Shown here: in pieces, positions 1 to 11,410 of the stretch
How positions within the stretch are numbered: the first letter of the stretch is position 1
How the letters are laid out: every line of letters starts with the position of its first letter
Source of the DNA: Actinomucor elegans
Lineage: Eukaryota > Mucoromycota > Mucoromycetes > Mucorales > Mucoraceae
Direction: 5' to 3'
DNA: 64,000 nucleotides
Assembly (NCBI GenBank): GCA_026027325.1
Contig: JAMSLZ010000001.1
Coordinates: 1,240,001 to 1,304,000, forward strand
The notes under the pieces: model-generated
What the model was told of the DNA's origin: nothing
Databases searched by the model: none
What the model saw: only the letters and a program-made list of their open reading frames with translations
Translations under genes and position numbers: made by a program

Positions 1-506
1 ACAGAAATATTAAAATTGGAGGTAGAAATAAAATTGTAGAAATCGATGAAAGTAAAATTGCAAAAAGAAAATATAATAAGGGGCATAAGGTAGAAGGTGC
101 TTGGGTAATTGGTGGTATCGAAAGAAGTATGCTAAAAAATAAAATAAAAAATGAAAACAAAAAAATGTTTTTATTACCCATTGAAGAAAGAAATGTTGAT
201 AATATTGATTTAATTATAAAAAGATATGTAAAAAAAGGTACAACAATATATACGGATTTATGGAAAGGGTATAATAACTTGAAAAATATAGGATACAAAC
301 ATTTAACTGTAAATCATTCAAAGCATTTTAAAGATCCAAATACAGGTGTGCATACAAATACAATTGAAGGCACATGGAATGGCTTAAAGCAAAGTATAAT
401 ACCACGAAATAGAAATAAAAAAGATATAGTATTGTATTTAAAAGAATATCAATGGCGTAAGAAAAATAGAGAGTATAACGTATGGAAAAAGTTTTTAAAG
501 GATTAA
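1..506 (+). CDS. Merlin/IS1595-like DDE transposase, C-terminal part
   Basis: This is the 3' end of a transposase that starts before the window. The frame is open from base 3 to the TAA at 504-506. It carries the three acidic positions of the ISXO2-like DDE domain: VEIDESKIAKR near the window start, then TTIYTDLWKGY, then HTNTIEGTWNGLKQ. The catalytic motifs look intact, and the protein is identical to the C-terminus of the copy at 24164-25045. Codons are strongly biased to A/T, unlike the neighbouring gypsy genes. A cut-and-paste transposase role follows from the family. Whether the complete gene is functional cannot be judged because its start lies outside the window. Confidence 0.85.
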   Translation, partial: RNIKIGGRNKIVEIDESKIAKRKYNKGHKVEGAWVIGGIERSMLKNKIKNENKKMFLLPIEERNVDNIDLIIKRYVKKGTTIYTDLWKGYNNLKNIGYKHLTVNHSKHFKDPNTGVHTNTIEGTWNGLKQSIIPRNRNKKDIVLYLKEYQWRKKNREYNVWKKFLKD

Positions 507-777
507 TTTTAATTTACATAAAAAATGCAAAAAATTGAATTTTTATATTTATTAAAAATATGATAGAAAATATATTGATAGTTATAAATGTGAAATGCAT
601 ATTTGATATTCATTATTCTTATTACAAGGACCTGACTAAGTCAGTAAACTAGCCTATTTAAGACACAATGATTATGTAATAGATCAGAGACAATTGGGTA
701 TTACATTATGAGTGGGATTAAATATATCTATTATAAAAAAATAAAAAAAATTGAAAAAGTAATAATATAAAAAAGAA

Positions 778-1074
778 ATGGATGAAATATTTAATATTAT
801 TGTAGATGATAAATATAAATACAATATTAAACGAAGTATAATTATAAAAGATATGAAAAAATATGATTTAGCAGAATACAAAATAAAGCAAAAAGATGGG
901 TGTTATGAAATCTACATGAAAAAAAATGGTTCAAATAAAAGATTAAGAAAAGTATATGAATTTAAGACATATAATAAAGATAAAAACAAAGGTATAAAAA
1001 GAAAAACATTAGATAATAAGAATAATATGATACTTGATGAAATCGCACCCATCATGAAAAAACTTAAATTATAA
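778..1074 (+). CDS. small accessory ORF of the Merlin-type element (98 aa)
   Basis: A 98-residue lysine-rich ORF begins at an ATG 271 bp behind the transposase stop. No known domain is recognised. It is conserved without change in the other copy (23596-23892). Its middle part, with the pattern YKIKQKDG then YEFKTYN, lines up with the small ORF behind the second Merlin-type transposase (2322-2582: FKLKKNDV then YILKTNN). Conserved placement and spacing of matched residues suggest a real element-encoded protein rather than chance. Its function is unknown; DNA binding or regulation of the transposase is only a guess from the basic composition. Confidence 0.6.
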   Translation: MDEIFNIIVDDKYKYNIKRSIIIKDMKKYDLAEYKIKQKDGCYEIYMKKNGSNKRLRKVYEFKTYNKDKNKGIKRKTLDNKNNMILDEIAPIMKKLKL

Positions 1075-1563
1075 TTTAAATATATTTTCTAAATTAAATT
1101 TTTCAATATATATTCCATTAATTTTAACATTTATATCATGCTGATAATTATTATCTAAATTAAATTTTTATTTTCTAAGTTTTTTATTTCTTCCTTCACA
1201 ATATCTATTTCTAATAAATTTTCATTATATTCATCATATGAGAAACATTTTAAATATAATTTTATTGTTATTATATATTTTTAATTAATATTTTTATTAT
1301 CTATTACTTGATATATAAAATTAAATAGTTTTAATAGAAAAACAAAATAAAATATTGAAAATAAAGGAAAAAGTAGAATTTATGATAAAAATATGAAAAA
1401 AAGAATTATTTTAGAAATTAGTAATAGTAATTATTTAAATACTTTCTGATATATTTATTGGTCATATTAAAAGCTTAAAAAACAAAAAATGTTAAGCATT
1501 TCCCTATGAAGTGTAAAATAAAATATTATGTATTATTAGTATAAATTAAATCTGAGACCTCGT
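1075..1563. other. AT-rich 3' region of Merlin-type copy A1
   Basis: About 490 bp of roughly 85% A+T sequence lie between the small ORF and the element end. I see no gene. The end carries a short GC-richer motif (ACCTCGTTTGGTAATCACCC at 1557-1576) that recurs at the end of the other copy and may be the transposase-recognised terminus. Confidence 0.5.
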
Positions 1564-1576
1564 TTGGTAATCACCC

Positions 1577-2253
1577 CACCATTAAATGGTACAATTTTTA
1601 ATAAAATGAAATTACCAATAAACATACAATTACATTTATTACATTTGTTTCTTGGTAAAGTCACCGGAACTTATATTTCATCAGCATTAAATATTGATAA
1701 AAATACAGTTGTAAAATATAAAAAAATATTTAGAAAATATATAAAAAATAAACAATTAATTACACCAGATAAAAAAATAGGAGGAAAAGATAAAATAGTA
1801 GAAATGGATGAAAGTAAAATTGCTAAAAGAAAATACCATAAAGGTAGGAAAATTGATGGTGCTTGGATTATTGGAGGTATTGAAAGAAGTAATGATAATA
1901 AAGATAAAAAATTATTTATGCTACCTATAAAACATAGAAATAGTATAAATATAGATTATATTGTTAATAAATATATAAATGAAGGAACAACAATATATAC
2001 TGACTGCTGGAAAGGATATAATAATTTAAATAATATTGGATATAATCATAAAACTGTAAACCATTCTAAGCATTTTGTAGATCCTATAACTAAAGTTCAT
2101 ACACAATCAATTGAAGCTACTTGGGGAGCATTTAAAAGAAATTTAATGCCTATACATAGAAATAAAAAGAACATAATGTTACATATAAAAGAATATCAAT
2201 GGAGAAGAAATAATAAAAATAAAAACATTTGGATGGAATTTTTAAAAGATTAA
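1577..2253 (+). pseudogene. Merlin/IS1595-like transposase, 5'-truncated copy
   Basis: The frame runs open from the junction to a TAA ending at 2253, starting at PLNGTIFNKM, which corresponds to PLKGTIFNNL in the middle of the intact copy at 24164-25045. The N-terminus and zinc ribbon are missing. The DDE motifs remain (VEMDESKIAKR, TTIYTDCWKGY, HTQSIEATWGAFKR). The sequence clearly differs from copies A1 and A2, so it is a separate lineage of the same family. No ATG or promoter belongs to this fragment, so it is treated as a broken gene even though the remaining frame has no stop codon. Confidence 0.8.
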
Positions 2254-2321
2254 AATTTATTAAAATAAAAAAAAATTGAATTTGGGCATAAAAATAAATA
2301 AATTAATTGATATATATTATC

Positions 2322-2582
2322 ATGTCCGAAAATAATCCGTTTTTGAATAAAAAGTTTATAAAAGATTTGAAATGTTCATTTATACCACAACAAATTTTTA
2401 AAAATAAAAAATATAATTTTGATATAATAGATATAAATTTTAAATTAAAAAAAAATGATGTTGTTTTAATCACCATGAAATTAATTAATGGAAAAAAATA
2501 TGAATATGCATACATATTAAAGACTAATAATATAACAGAAAATACAATTAATGAAAATGATATGATAATAGATAATGATTAA
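2322..2582 (+). CDS. small accessory ORF of Merlin-type element B2 (86 aa)
   Basis: An 86-residue ORF starts at an ATG 68 bp behind the transposase stop; the upstream in-frame TTG at 2307 is a less likely start. It is lysine- and asparagine-rich with no recognised domain. The stretch INFKLKKNDVVLITMKL followed by YAYILKTNN can be aligned with the small ORF at 778-1074 of the other lineage. That gives two independent elements with the same two-gene layout. Function unknown. Confidence 0.55.
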   Translation: MSENNPFLNKKFIKDLKCSFIPQQIFKNKKYNFDIIDINFKLKKNDVVLITMKLINGKKYEYAYILKTNNITENTINENDMIIDND

Positions 2583-3204
2583 ATTAAAACATATATATGA
2601 GATATGTTTTACTGTATATGTTATACGTATTTTACAAGGTTGTTAATAATTACATAATTTGTTTTCTAACCATATTTATTTTAATATTTTATTTCTTATT
2701 TATTACACTTTTAAAGAATATACATTTATACCATATTTTACAAACTTATTTATATTACAAAAATTAACATTATTTAAAAATTTTCTATTAATTACAATGT
2801 TACCTTTTTATTACTTTTATTACTACTTTTCAATTATATAAATATTTTAAAATCTACATAAAATTTATTTAGTTTGAAACATTTCTCTATATAATGTCCT
2901 TTATATGACAATAAACTGTTGGAGGTGGATGGAATAAAAAAATAAGGATCATTATCAAAATAATGTACAGAAATATTAAATATAAATGTTTTACATTTAT
3001 TTTTAATTATTTCTAAAAAGTAAATATAAAAAAGACGAAAAAAATAAAATCACTCAGATTTTAATTTGAATTTTTTAATATTTATGTTTTTGAGATTTAA
3101 ATAAAAGTTGTAAAACAACATTTATTAAATCTGTACATTATATTTTGACCTATCCCAAAATAAATATCAAAAATAATTACCATATTTAGTATATGAGAGT
3201 TATA
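2583..3204. other. AT-rich tail of element B2, no gene seen
   Basis: This is over 80% A+T with no convincing ORF. An imperfect inverted repeat is visible between the copies of TGTACAGA near 2965 and TCTGTACA near 3131, about 165 bp apart. It could be part of a subterminal structure but may equally be chance in such biased sequence. Confidence 0.35.
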
Positions 3205-3210
3205 ATCATA

Positions 3211-6200
3211 TCACACCGGTACGCAGAGTGCGCCCTCATGGAACAACATATGGTCTTGATATGAGTACTTGGTAGGTATGTTTGGACCGTTGGGGTCTTT
3301 CTTGATTAGAGCCACTATGGGACCAAAGTATGTATCCTGATCTATCTCTTGCTTGATACACGTAAGAATTTCATTCGATTCAATTTCTATGGGCATTGAC
3401 TTGACAGTGTTGATGATGACTTTACTTGGGTCTAACAATATCATAGGCGTTTTACCCCTGGGTTCGTTCCCCTCAATAAGCGGTTTGTCTCTCCTGGACA
3501 AAGCATCAGCAGCGCCATTCTGTTTTCCAGGTCTGTATTGAATAACAAAATTGTAATCGGCTAAGATCTCGGCCCAACGCACTTGGCGACGACTAAGACT
3601 ACGAGTAGTGGTAAAATATTCAAGGTTTTTATGGTCTGTGAGTACAACAGTAGCTTGGCGAGAGAATTCTAAGTAGGGGCGCCAGTGCTTGAATGCGGCT
3701 ATGATGGCAAGGAGTTCCTTATCGTGGACTTGGTAGTTTTGTTCAGCTGGTAACAGCTTACGAGAGTAGAAGGCAATCGGGTGCGGTAGGCCATCCGGAC
3801 TGACTTGACTACATACAGCACCGATAGCATAATCAGAAGCATCTGTTTCGAGGATGCAAGGTAGTGAGTCATTGTAGTGTCGCAGAATAGGGTCGGAAGT
3901 AATAGCTAGTTTAAGTGTGTTGAAGGCGGCTTCAGCTGACGATGACCAGTGGAACTTGGCGTCCTTTTTGAGGAGCGATGTCAGTGGGTGGCAAATCTTG
4001 GAATAGTCTTTTATGAAACGTCGATAAAAATTCGTGAGGCCTAGGAAGACTTGGATATCGTGTACACTACGACATGGTGTCCATTCGCGGATGGACTTAA
4101 TCTTTTCGGGGTCCATGGAAATACCGTCAGTGCTTACAATGAAGCCGAGAAAGCTGACTCTGGTAACATCGAATTCACACTTTTCTATCTTGAGAGACAA
4201 ATGGGCATTTTGAAGTTTTTGTAATACAATGCGTACGTGTTGGTCGTGTTCTTCTTGCGTATTACTGAAAATGAGAATGTCATCTAAGTACACTACCAGG
4301 AACTGGTCGAGGTGATCTCTAAGGATGTCATTAACAAAAGCTTGAAACGTGGCTGGTGCTGAGCATAGTCCAAATCCCATGACAGTGTATTCAAAATGGC
4401 CGTAACGGCATATGAAAGCTGTTTTCCATTCATCTCCAGGTGCGATACGAATGAGGTTGTAAGCTCCAACCATATCAAGTTTACTGAATATTCTGGCTTG
4501 GTTTAGTCTGTCTAATGTTTCTGATATTAGTGGCAGGACAGTTGGTGATGCAATAGTGATCTTGTTTAGTCCTCGGTAGTCAATACAAAGTCGTAGGGAG
4601 CCATCTTTTTTCTTTACAAAGAGTACGGGGGCTCCTGCTGGTGATTCCGAACGTCGGATGAAGCCTTTAGCGAGGTTTTCCTGAATGTAGTCGTGGAGGG
4701 TTTCCAACTCTAACTTGGACATAGAATACATGGGACCATAAGGGACATTGGTGTCATCTTTGAGTGGGATCTTGTGGTCATATGAACGGTGGGGTGGTAA
4801 CTTAGCTGCTTCGGTCTTTGAGAAGACTTTCCAAAACTCTTGGTATTTCACTGGTACTTGAACTTCTTTGTCCTCATTCGTAGATGTCTTGGCCGAAGAT
4901 ACTATGGCAATGACTTGTGGCATATGTGTTGAGTGATTCTTTAACTTATTGATTTCATTGGGACTTGAGGTATACCAGGGAAACTCAGTTTTATTTAATT
5001 TGGTGTAAGAAGGGTACGAGAGAGTAATAGGGGAAGGTCCTTTAACTTGTGGACTGAACGAAAAACCTTCAGCTTCGTTACTAAATTCCTGATAAGTAGG
5101 TAGAGGGGTGCTAGGAGTGCTTGGGAAAAGTTCGGTAGGTTCGATAGGTTCATTTTCGCAACAAATTGATGGGTCACAGTTAATCCAGGAGGTCTTGTTC
5201 TTGGTTTGGACGGTGATGTCGTGCTTGAACAGCCATGGCATACCCAGAATAACATCAGATACGGGGGTTTCCATTACCCAAAATGTAATGGGTTCACTAT
5301 GGTGGATGCAGTTGACGATGCGCATCTTGGTTGTGCATTCGCCAAGGGATTTGACCACTGTGCCATTGGCAATGATGAAGTTTTGACCAGTCGCCTGACG
5401 AATAGAGAGTCCTAACTTGGTGGCAACCTTGCTTGAGATGACATTCATACACGCACCAGTATCGATGTTAGCTTGTAACAACGCGTGGGAGCCGGGAGTA
5501 GTACCCCCAATGCGAACTGGAAAATTGATACGTTCGTTGGAATGATGCTTAATCTTGATCTTGACGGCATGAAGGTCGTCTTCAATCACTGTGACCTCGT
5601 CTGTTTTTTCGAATGGTATTGTGATTGCAGATAATAGTGAGTTGACGTGGTGGCCTTGGGGATTGGGGCCATCTTGTTCTTGGCTGTTATCCATGAGAAT
5701 AGTGGAGATGTGGCCGCGTGATTTCTTGGCAGGGCAGTTGTTGCTGAAGTGTCCCTTTGCACCACAATAGTAGCAGGCCTTATCGTTAGCTCTTCGCTCA
5801 CGCTCCTCCTGGTTGACTTGATTGCGAGAGTGGCGACTACCTGAAGTTGTGGTTGTGTCGATTTCCATGGGAGTAGCAATGGTAGGAGTAGTGGATTGTT
5901 TAATACGCTGTCTTTGGAACAGCCGGTTGTCGATATCAATGGCCTCAGAAATGAGATCCTCAAGGTTTGTTATGGTGGGTCGCCTGGCCAATTCATCTTG
6001 TACAATGTCACGGAGGTTCACCTTGAATTGGGATACCAGGGCAGCGTTGTTCCATTCGACGAGGGAAGCTAGACGACGGAATTCAGTGGCATACATGGTT
6101 GTTGAGCTGGTCTGGTGCAGGCGACGCAAAGATGCTTCAGCTCTGACGGTAGGGTCGGAGTCTCCATAGGCGTTGGTTATGGTGTCAGTGAACAACTGGT

Positions 6201-6498
6201 AGTTGGTTAAAACCTCGGGTTTCTCTTGGGCAGGTGCACTGATCTTAGACAAGAAGGGTTCCATATAATTGTACGGAGGCCCAGTCAGGCAGGAGATGGC
6301 AAGTAAGATTTTCTTCTCATCCGTATCATAAGTGGGGTTCCCGGCAAAGTAGAGGGCCAGTTGTGAGAAGTACGTGCCACATAGGGAAGATTTACCCGCG
6401 AAAGGGGTGGGGAGGCGAATGTTGACGTTGGCACTGGCAGTGGAAGGGGCGGCGTTCAGGTTTTTCTGCATGTGATTGATAATATCATACAATTCCCT
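3211..6498 (-). pseudogene. gypsy B gag-pol, main part (gag, PR, RT, RNase H; integrase missing)
   Basis: This minus-strand polyprotein segment of about 1,095 residues holds, in order: a gag core; a CCHC knuckle (CYYCGAKGHFSNNC, near 5735-5780); an aspartic protease (DTGACM, near 5445-5466); a reverse transcriptase with YLDD (near 4281-4293); and RNase H (TDASDYA, near 3827-3846). The frame is open throughout but ends at 3211, where the AT-rich element begins, so no integrase is present in this window. The apparent upstream extension into 6499-6543 is translated LTR of gypsy A and not part of the gene. Domain identities are certain. The copy cannot be autonomous as it stands. Confidence 0.85.
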
Positions 6499-7002
6499 TG
6501 TTATATCCGGTGCTAAAGACGAAGGATATAATTTAAAATACAATAATAAAAGAATAGACAGTCAATGGAATCAGCTATCCTGATAGTAAAAGTTATTCTA
6601 ATGTTTTATTCACAATTCAAAATCAAGTCTTCTTTATATACATTTCATCAGAGCTTGATAGTGTAGCATTCAATATCTATCAGCACGCATGGCCGTACAA
6701 CGGAGTCCAATCCCAGCAGCCACTAATAAGCCTTTCAACCACGCATTGTTGTAATTGTATAACCCACGCGTTATTCGATATTCAGGTCTTATCTTGAGAT
6801 ACACTCGATACTACTCGATAGTATGATGCCGCGTGTTTCTTGTAAGGATTATTGGCTAATAGTTCTAAGGATGACACATCGCTTGTATTTATGCAGGCCT
6901 CGTTAATCTGATTGGGTTATCAGATAGAGTCCGTGTATGACATAAATGAACAGTTGATTCCTTACTATTATGTCGATGCAAAATAGTAGGTGGAATACAA
7001 CA
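6499..7002 (-). repeat. 3' LTR of gypsy A
   Basis: A 504-bp LTR with TG...CA ends, matching 14652-15155. On the plus strand it starts TGTTATATCC and ends GAATACAACA. It lies downstream of pol in the minus-strand orientation of the element. Confidence 0.92.
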
Positions 7003-7016
7003 TTGCCCCCTTCCAG
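7003..7016 (-). other. polypurine tract of gypsy A
   Basis: On the minus strand the sequence GGAAGGGGGCAA directly precedes the downstream LTR. Position and composition match the plus-strand priming site of LTR retrotransposons. Confidence 0.75.
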
Positions 7017-10000
7017 ATGAGGTCATCACCTTAGAAGTATCTTTGTATTAAAGATGTAATAATCATAAGAACGAAAGGATAGGATGTAAGCATTGTGTTA
7101 GATGTAAGATCGTGTGTAATGTAAACTGTCATAAAAAACCTTGTAAAAAACCATTATAGGAAAAAAGTAACATAAGGGAAAAGACAATTACACTTGCAGA
7201 GTGCAATTAAGCAACTCAAGATCTTGTATTATATGCTTTAGGTACAAACGATCTGCTGTGTTTATTACGAGCAGGTATTCTTCGCTTGTTGATAGTATTA
7301 GGCAGGGATCTACCTGTTGTGCTTGCAATGGTTGCTTGACGACGTGTCCAATAGTCTTGAATAGGTTTCTTCGAATCGAAGGTATCAACCGTCTGCCAAG
7401 TATTGTATTTTTCTTGGTCATCGTATCCAACCCAATGCACGTAATACTCGTATTCACCGTCTGGCAAGAGTCGATGGTTTACAATTGCTTGTACCTCATA
7501 ATGTTTCTCGTTAAGTTCGCTTTCAGATCGTTGATCTCCTGATTGAATCAGTCTTATCTGATGCGTAGGTACATCACGAGATAATAAAGAGCCAGTGAGA
7601 TCTTCTAAAATGTAACTACCATGCTTGGTGTAGCCTTTAATGATAAAAGGACCTAACCATCTGGGCTGCAGTTTAGATGATTTGAGTACGTTCACGATCA
7701 TAACTTTAGAATTAAGAGGGTACTTTGTTTCAATGATCTTGTTATTCTTTTGGAATTTTAAATGATCGTTTAATTGTGTCTCTTTAATGCGTTTAGCAAT
7801 AGAAGGAATAATGACATCTTTGACATATTTCAGCTTCTTATCAATGAGTTTACTATCAGATTTCTCGATATTGATGGTAGGTTTTACATCCGTGTAGTCG
7901 ATAAAGTCATTAGGCTGTCTATTGAACATAACCGCAAAAGGACGAGATTTATGCAATCGCGAATACTGACAATTGACAGAGTATTGGATCACGTCTAAAT
8001 ACAAATCCCAAGATTCAGGTTCAACAGCATTAGCAGTTAACGCTTTGATAATACTACGTTTACAGATGCCAACATAGCTTTCTACTACACTGTTTCCAGT
8101 AGGAGTATAGGGCAAGCTAAGCCGTCTATCCATGCCACTCATTTGTATAAATTGTTTAACCACTTCATTCACAAATTCCATACCATTGTCATGCGTGATG
8201 ATCCGAGGGAATCCGAACTGACAACATATGTGAAGTAATTCTTTTGCTACACTGTAACTACTCTTGTCAGGGAGTGCACGTAGAATTGTAAATCGACTAA
8301 AGTAATCTACTACAACTAACATAAAGTTATTACCACGAGATGATGTAGTATTGAAATCACCGAGATCTATACAGATATGATCGAAGACACCGTCAGGCAA
8401 CACGCTTCTAGGAGGGTGATAACCAACTCGATAGATACCATGTGCTTGGCAAGCTTCACAATCATTGATAACTCTTTGAATGTCTTGTCGCAAATTAGTC
8501 CAATGTAATTTGTAATCATTGTGAATAGTTTTCTCAATTGCATTTACGCCAAAATGGCCAAGCAAGTGTGCTTTCATAATAATAGAAACGCGATCCTTTT
8601 CAGGTGGTGTCATATAATCAGCATATTGCATTGCGCGAGAAATAAGAGGTGTCTTATTGTAACTATCGAACGATGTAGTATTGGATGAGTCAATGTGGTT
8701 GGATGATGTATTGGTATTATCATCGTAGTTTGTAGAAACTGTTGGGAAAGATGAAAAGGCGTAATTTCCTCTTGTTTTATTTTCAGTCCCGTTTCTAGCA
8801 GATAGTATTCTTTTGCGTGACTTGTTTTTATCTGTAGGATACCGTATTTGCAGTTTACGTTCAGAACGCGTGGTATTATATCTTTTCTTATGGTTCTCAA
8901 ATATGTTTTGATGGTTAACAATATTTCCACCCTCCTCCAGACTGTTGGGTTCGTCATCAGAAAACAGTCGACTAAGAGTATCGGGAATGATGTTCTTAAT
9001 TCCAGGAATATGAACAACATCGAACGTAAAAGAAAAAATAGTGTCCCACCAAGTCAGCATCAAGGTGTTGGGGGTGCTTTGATCATGTAAAAAGATAAGG
9101 CTTTTATGATCAGTATGCAAAGTGAATTTAATACCAAATAACCATTTATGATACTTAGTCAACATGTAGACAATAGCAAGTAATTCTCGTTTTGTTGTAC
9201 TGTAATTCATTTCGGAGGTAGATAGCTTGCGAGAAGCCATAGTCACATAATGAACCGTATCATTTTTGATATAGTAAATGACTCCACCAATACCAGTTTT
9301 AGACGCGTCAGTTGCGACATGGAAACGGTAACGAAAGTCAGGAGGAGATAACACGAGAGCAGACGACAAGGCTGCTTGCAAGTTGCGAAAAGCTTGCGTG
9401 TGTTTGTCAGACCATATAGCTGCAAGTGATTTACTACTGCGTAACTCATCAAGTGGAGCTGCTAAACGACTGTATCCAGGAATCGCAGAACGAAAGTAAT
9501 TGAAGTAACCCAAGTATCGCATAATGTCTTTACCCGTCTGAGGAAGAGGCCAGGTGTGTACATTTGATACTTTTCTTGGATCAGGCATCAATTTACCATC
9601 TACAATTGACCAACCCAAAATGTGAATACTTTTCTGAGCAAGTACAATCTTTTCTGGAGAAAGTTGAAGATTTGCGTTTGTGAGGCGACGGATAACTTCG
9701 GCTACACAATCAGTATGATGTGCTAGAGAATCATTGGTACTGATGCAAATGTCATCGATATAGATCGTTACGTAAGGAAGGTCACTGAACAAGTTAGTTA
9801 AGGTCCTTTGTACCAAATTAGCAATAAAGGACACACCGAAACATACTTTGCGAAAAGTATATTGCAAGTTAGTAAAAGGACACATAAAGTTTAACTTGCT
9901 TTTGTGAGCAGGGTCAACGAGGAAGCTAGTGAAGCAAGAATGGATATCGATACTAGTAATGATTTTGGCATTACTTAAGCGTTCATGGATGTCCGAAATG

Positions 10001-11405
10001 AGAGGTATATTGTACTTATCCGTACTAATAAGAATCGAGTTTAACTCACGAACGTCAGCTACTACTCTAGGCTTCTTAAACGAATAGATACCATCAGCAT
10101 TTTTCTTACTAACACATAGAAGGGGAGAATTAAAGCCGGTGTGACTTTGTGCAACTTCTATTACACCTTCATTTTTCCAAGTTTCAATTTGATCTAATAC
10201 GGATTGCTTGTAGGCAATAGGAATTGGGTATGGCTTACGGTAAGCTACTTTACCGGGTTGCGTTTCCAATTGTACTATTGCGCCAGGCAAATTGCAGTAG
10301 GTATTCTTCAAATCGATATTAGCGTTTGCAGCTAACAGTGGTTTAAGTTTAGATTGCATCAATTGGCGTTCATCAGCAGTACCAAAAGGACTATTATTAG
10401 GTTTGATATCTTCAGGATCGATTGGTGATGGCAATGCAGGACCAGTATGATCATCCCAAGTTGATACCAACCCAGTGATAGCGATGTTAAGAAGAGGCAT
10501 AATGTCAAGACCAAATAAAATAGGCGCACTATCGTCCTCTGTATAGAAATCAAACAATTCAAATTTATGCTTCAATTGTATTTTATTGTACAAAATGTTC
10601 AAAGAAGTATAACCAATCCTAGGTTGTTGCGTGTTAACATGACCAAGCTGAACCGTACCAGATGAAGGCGTAAAGCCAACACCAAGAGAACGAAAGAAGC
10701 GAGGAGAACATATGCTGAACGTACAGCCTGTATCCAAGTATGCGTAGACGCGAATGTTCTGCACAACAATAGGTAAAAGAATCGCATTAGATCTTTGTTT
10801 GGGTAAATTTGAAAATATGTTTGACTTACAAAGTTGTGCCTGGACGGCTGCGTGTTCATCGATATTCATGTGTTCCTGAACAGGAACAGCAGAAGATGAA
10901 GAGCTAACTTCGGAATTGAATGGAGTTACTGCGGGAGCAACTGTCGATAGGTTCGAGGCCGGAGCCAACGAAGCAGAAGATGATGCAATAGCACCAGAAG
11001 AACCAAAGGCACGAGAAGCAGCACCTGCAATACTCATCATCCCAAAACGATGAGTTGGTCCTTGATTGGGATCGTTACGCACAGCAGTATTGCAACGATG
11101 CTGGCGTGTCCAACCAGGAGCTCCACACGAATGACAAGTACGATTGTTAATAGGAACTTGACTTGAAGAAGGCAAAGAACCGGAAGCAGCAGCAAGAGGT
11201 TGCTGGTTAGCAATAACAGATGACGCACGAGAGATAGCCTTACAGTTGGCAGTATCATGGGTATTGACTTTGTGAAAAGAACAATATTTCCCAGTGGAAG
11301 CAGTAGAAGAAGGACGTTTGGCAACCTTACCAATAGACATGGCAGAAGAGGCAACACCAAGAGAAGAAGGAACAGCGTGACGAGACTTGTCACTTTCACG
11401 GTGCA
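7017..11405 (-). CDS. gypsy A pol (protease, RT, RNase H, integrase, chromodomain); CDS 11405-7216
   Basis: This minus-strand pol ORF stops at 7216; the rest of the span is untranslated leader to the LTR. Visible in order are: a C-rich zinc-knuckle-like segment (CHSCGAPGW); protease (LDTGCTF, near 10730); reverse transcriptase with YIDD (near 9751-9766); RNase H (TDASKTG, near 9296-9316); integrase with an HHCC finger (GHFGV to CEACQAHG) and DDE positions (CIDLGD near 8360, HDNGMEF near 8185, VESYVG near 8075); and a GPF-type tail with a chromodomain (YYVHWVGYDDQEKYNTW, near 7400-7470). That is the chromovirus layout. The frame has no stop, but its 5' end was separated from gag by the inserted transposon, so pol can no longer be made as a gag-pol fusion. 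Confidence 0.9.
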
Positions 11406-11410
11406 CATAG

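Larger units (their letters stand above)
1..1576 (+). mobile_element. Merlin-type DNA transposon, copy A1 (left part outside window)
   Basis: This very AT-rich segment reads as the reverse complement of 23094-24669 with no net length change. I noticed one base difference (C at 1446). It holds the C-terminal half of an ISXO2/IS1595-like transposase and a small downstream ORF. Similarity to the other copy stops after the TCACCC ending at 1576, where a different, related element begins in mid-gene. The transposase family is typical of Merlin transposons; the identity of the ends is inferred from the two copies. Confidence 0.8.
1577..3204 (+). mobile_element. second, divergent Merlin-type element (B2), 5'-truncated
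   Basis: Directly after copy A1 a different but related element begins inside its transposase gene. It therefore lost its 5' part or was split by A1. It carries the transposase remainder, a small ORF and about 620 bp of AT-rich tail. Its right edge is placed near 3204 because gypsy B coding sequence (GC-richer) starts there and is cut off. That boundary is inferred from composition and loss of reading frame, not from a recognised terminal repeat. Confidence 0.65.

Noticed and set aside
1564..1576. TTG start of the transposase ORF at 1564
   Set aside because: The open frame begins in the end of copy A1 and enters element B2 by chance at the junction.
697..1576. A separate small element between GGGTATTACATTATGAG and the end motif TTTGGTAATCACCC
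   Set aside because: The two motifs form only a loose inverted repeat and no target duplication is visible. Both copies carry the whole unit together with the transposase.
6499..6543. N-terminal extension of gypsy B gag-pol into the LTR of gypsy A
   Set aside because: The extension is a translated LTR with no ATG (first codon is TTG). The true N-terminus is the fragment at 15156-15310.
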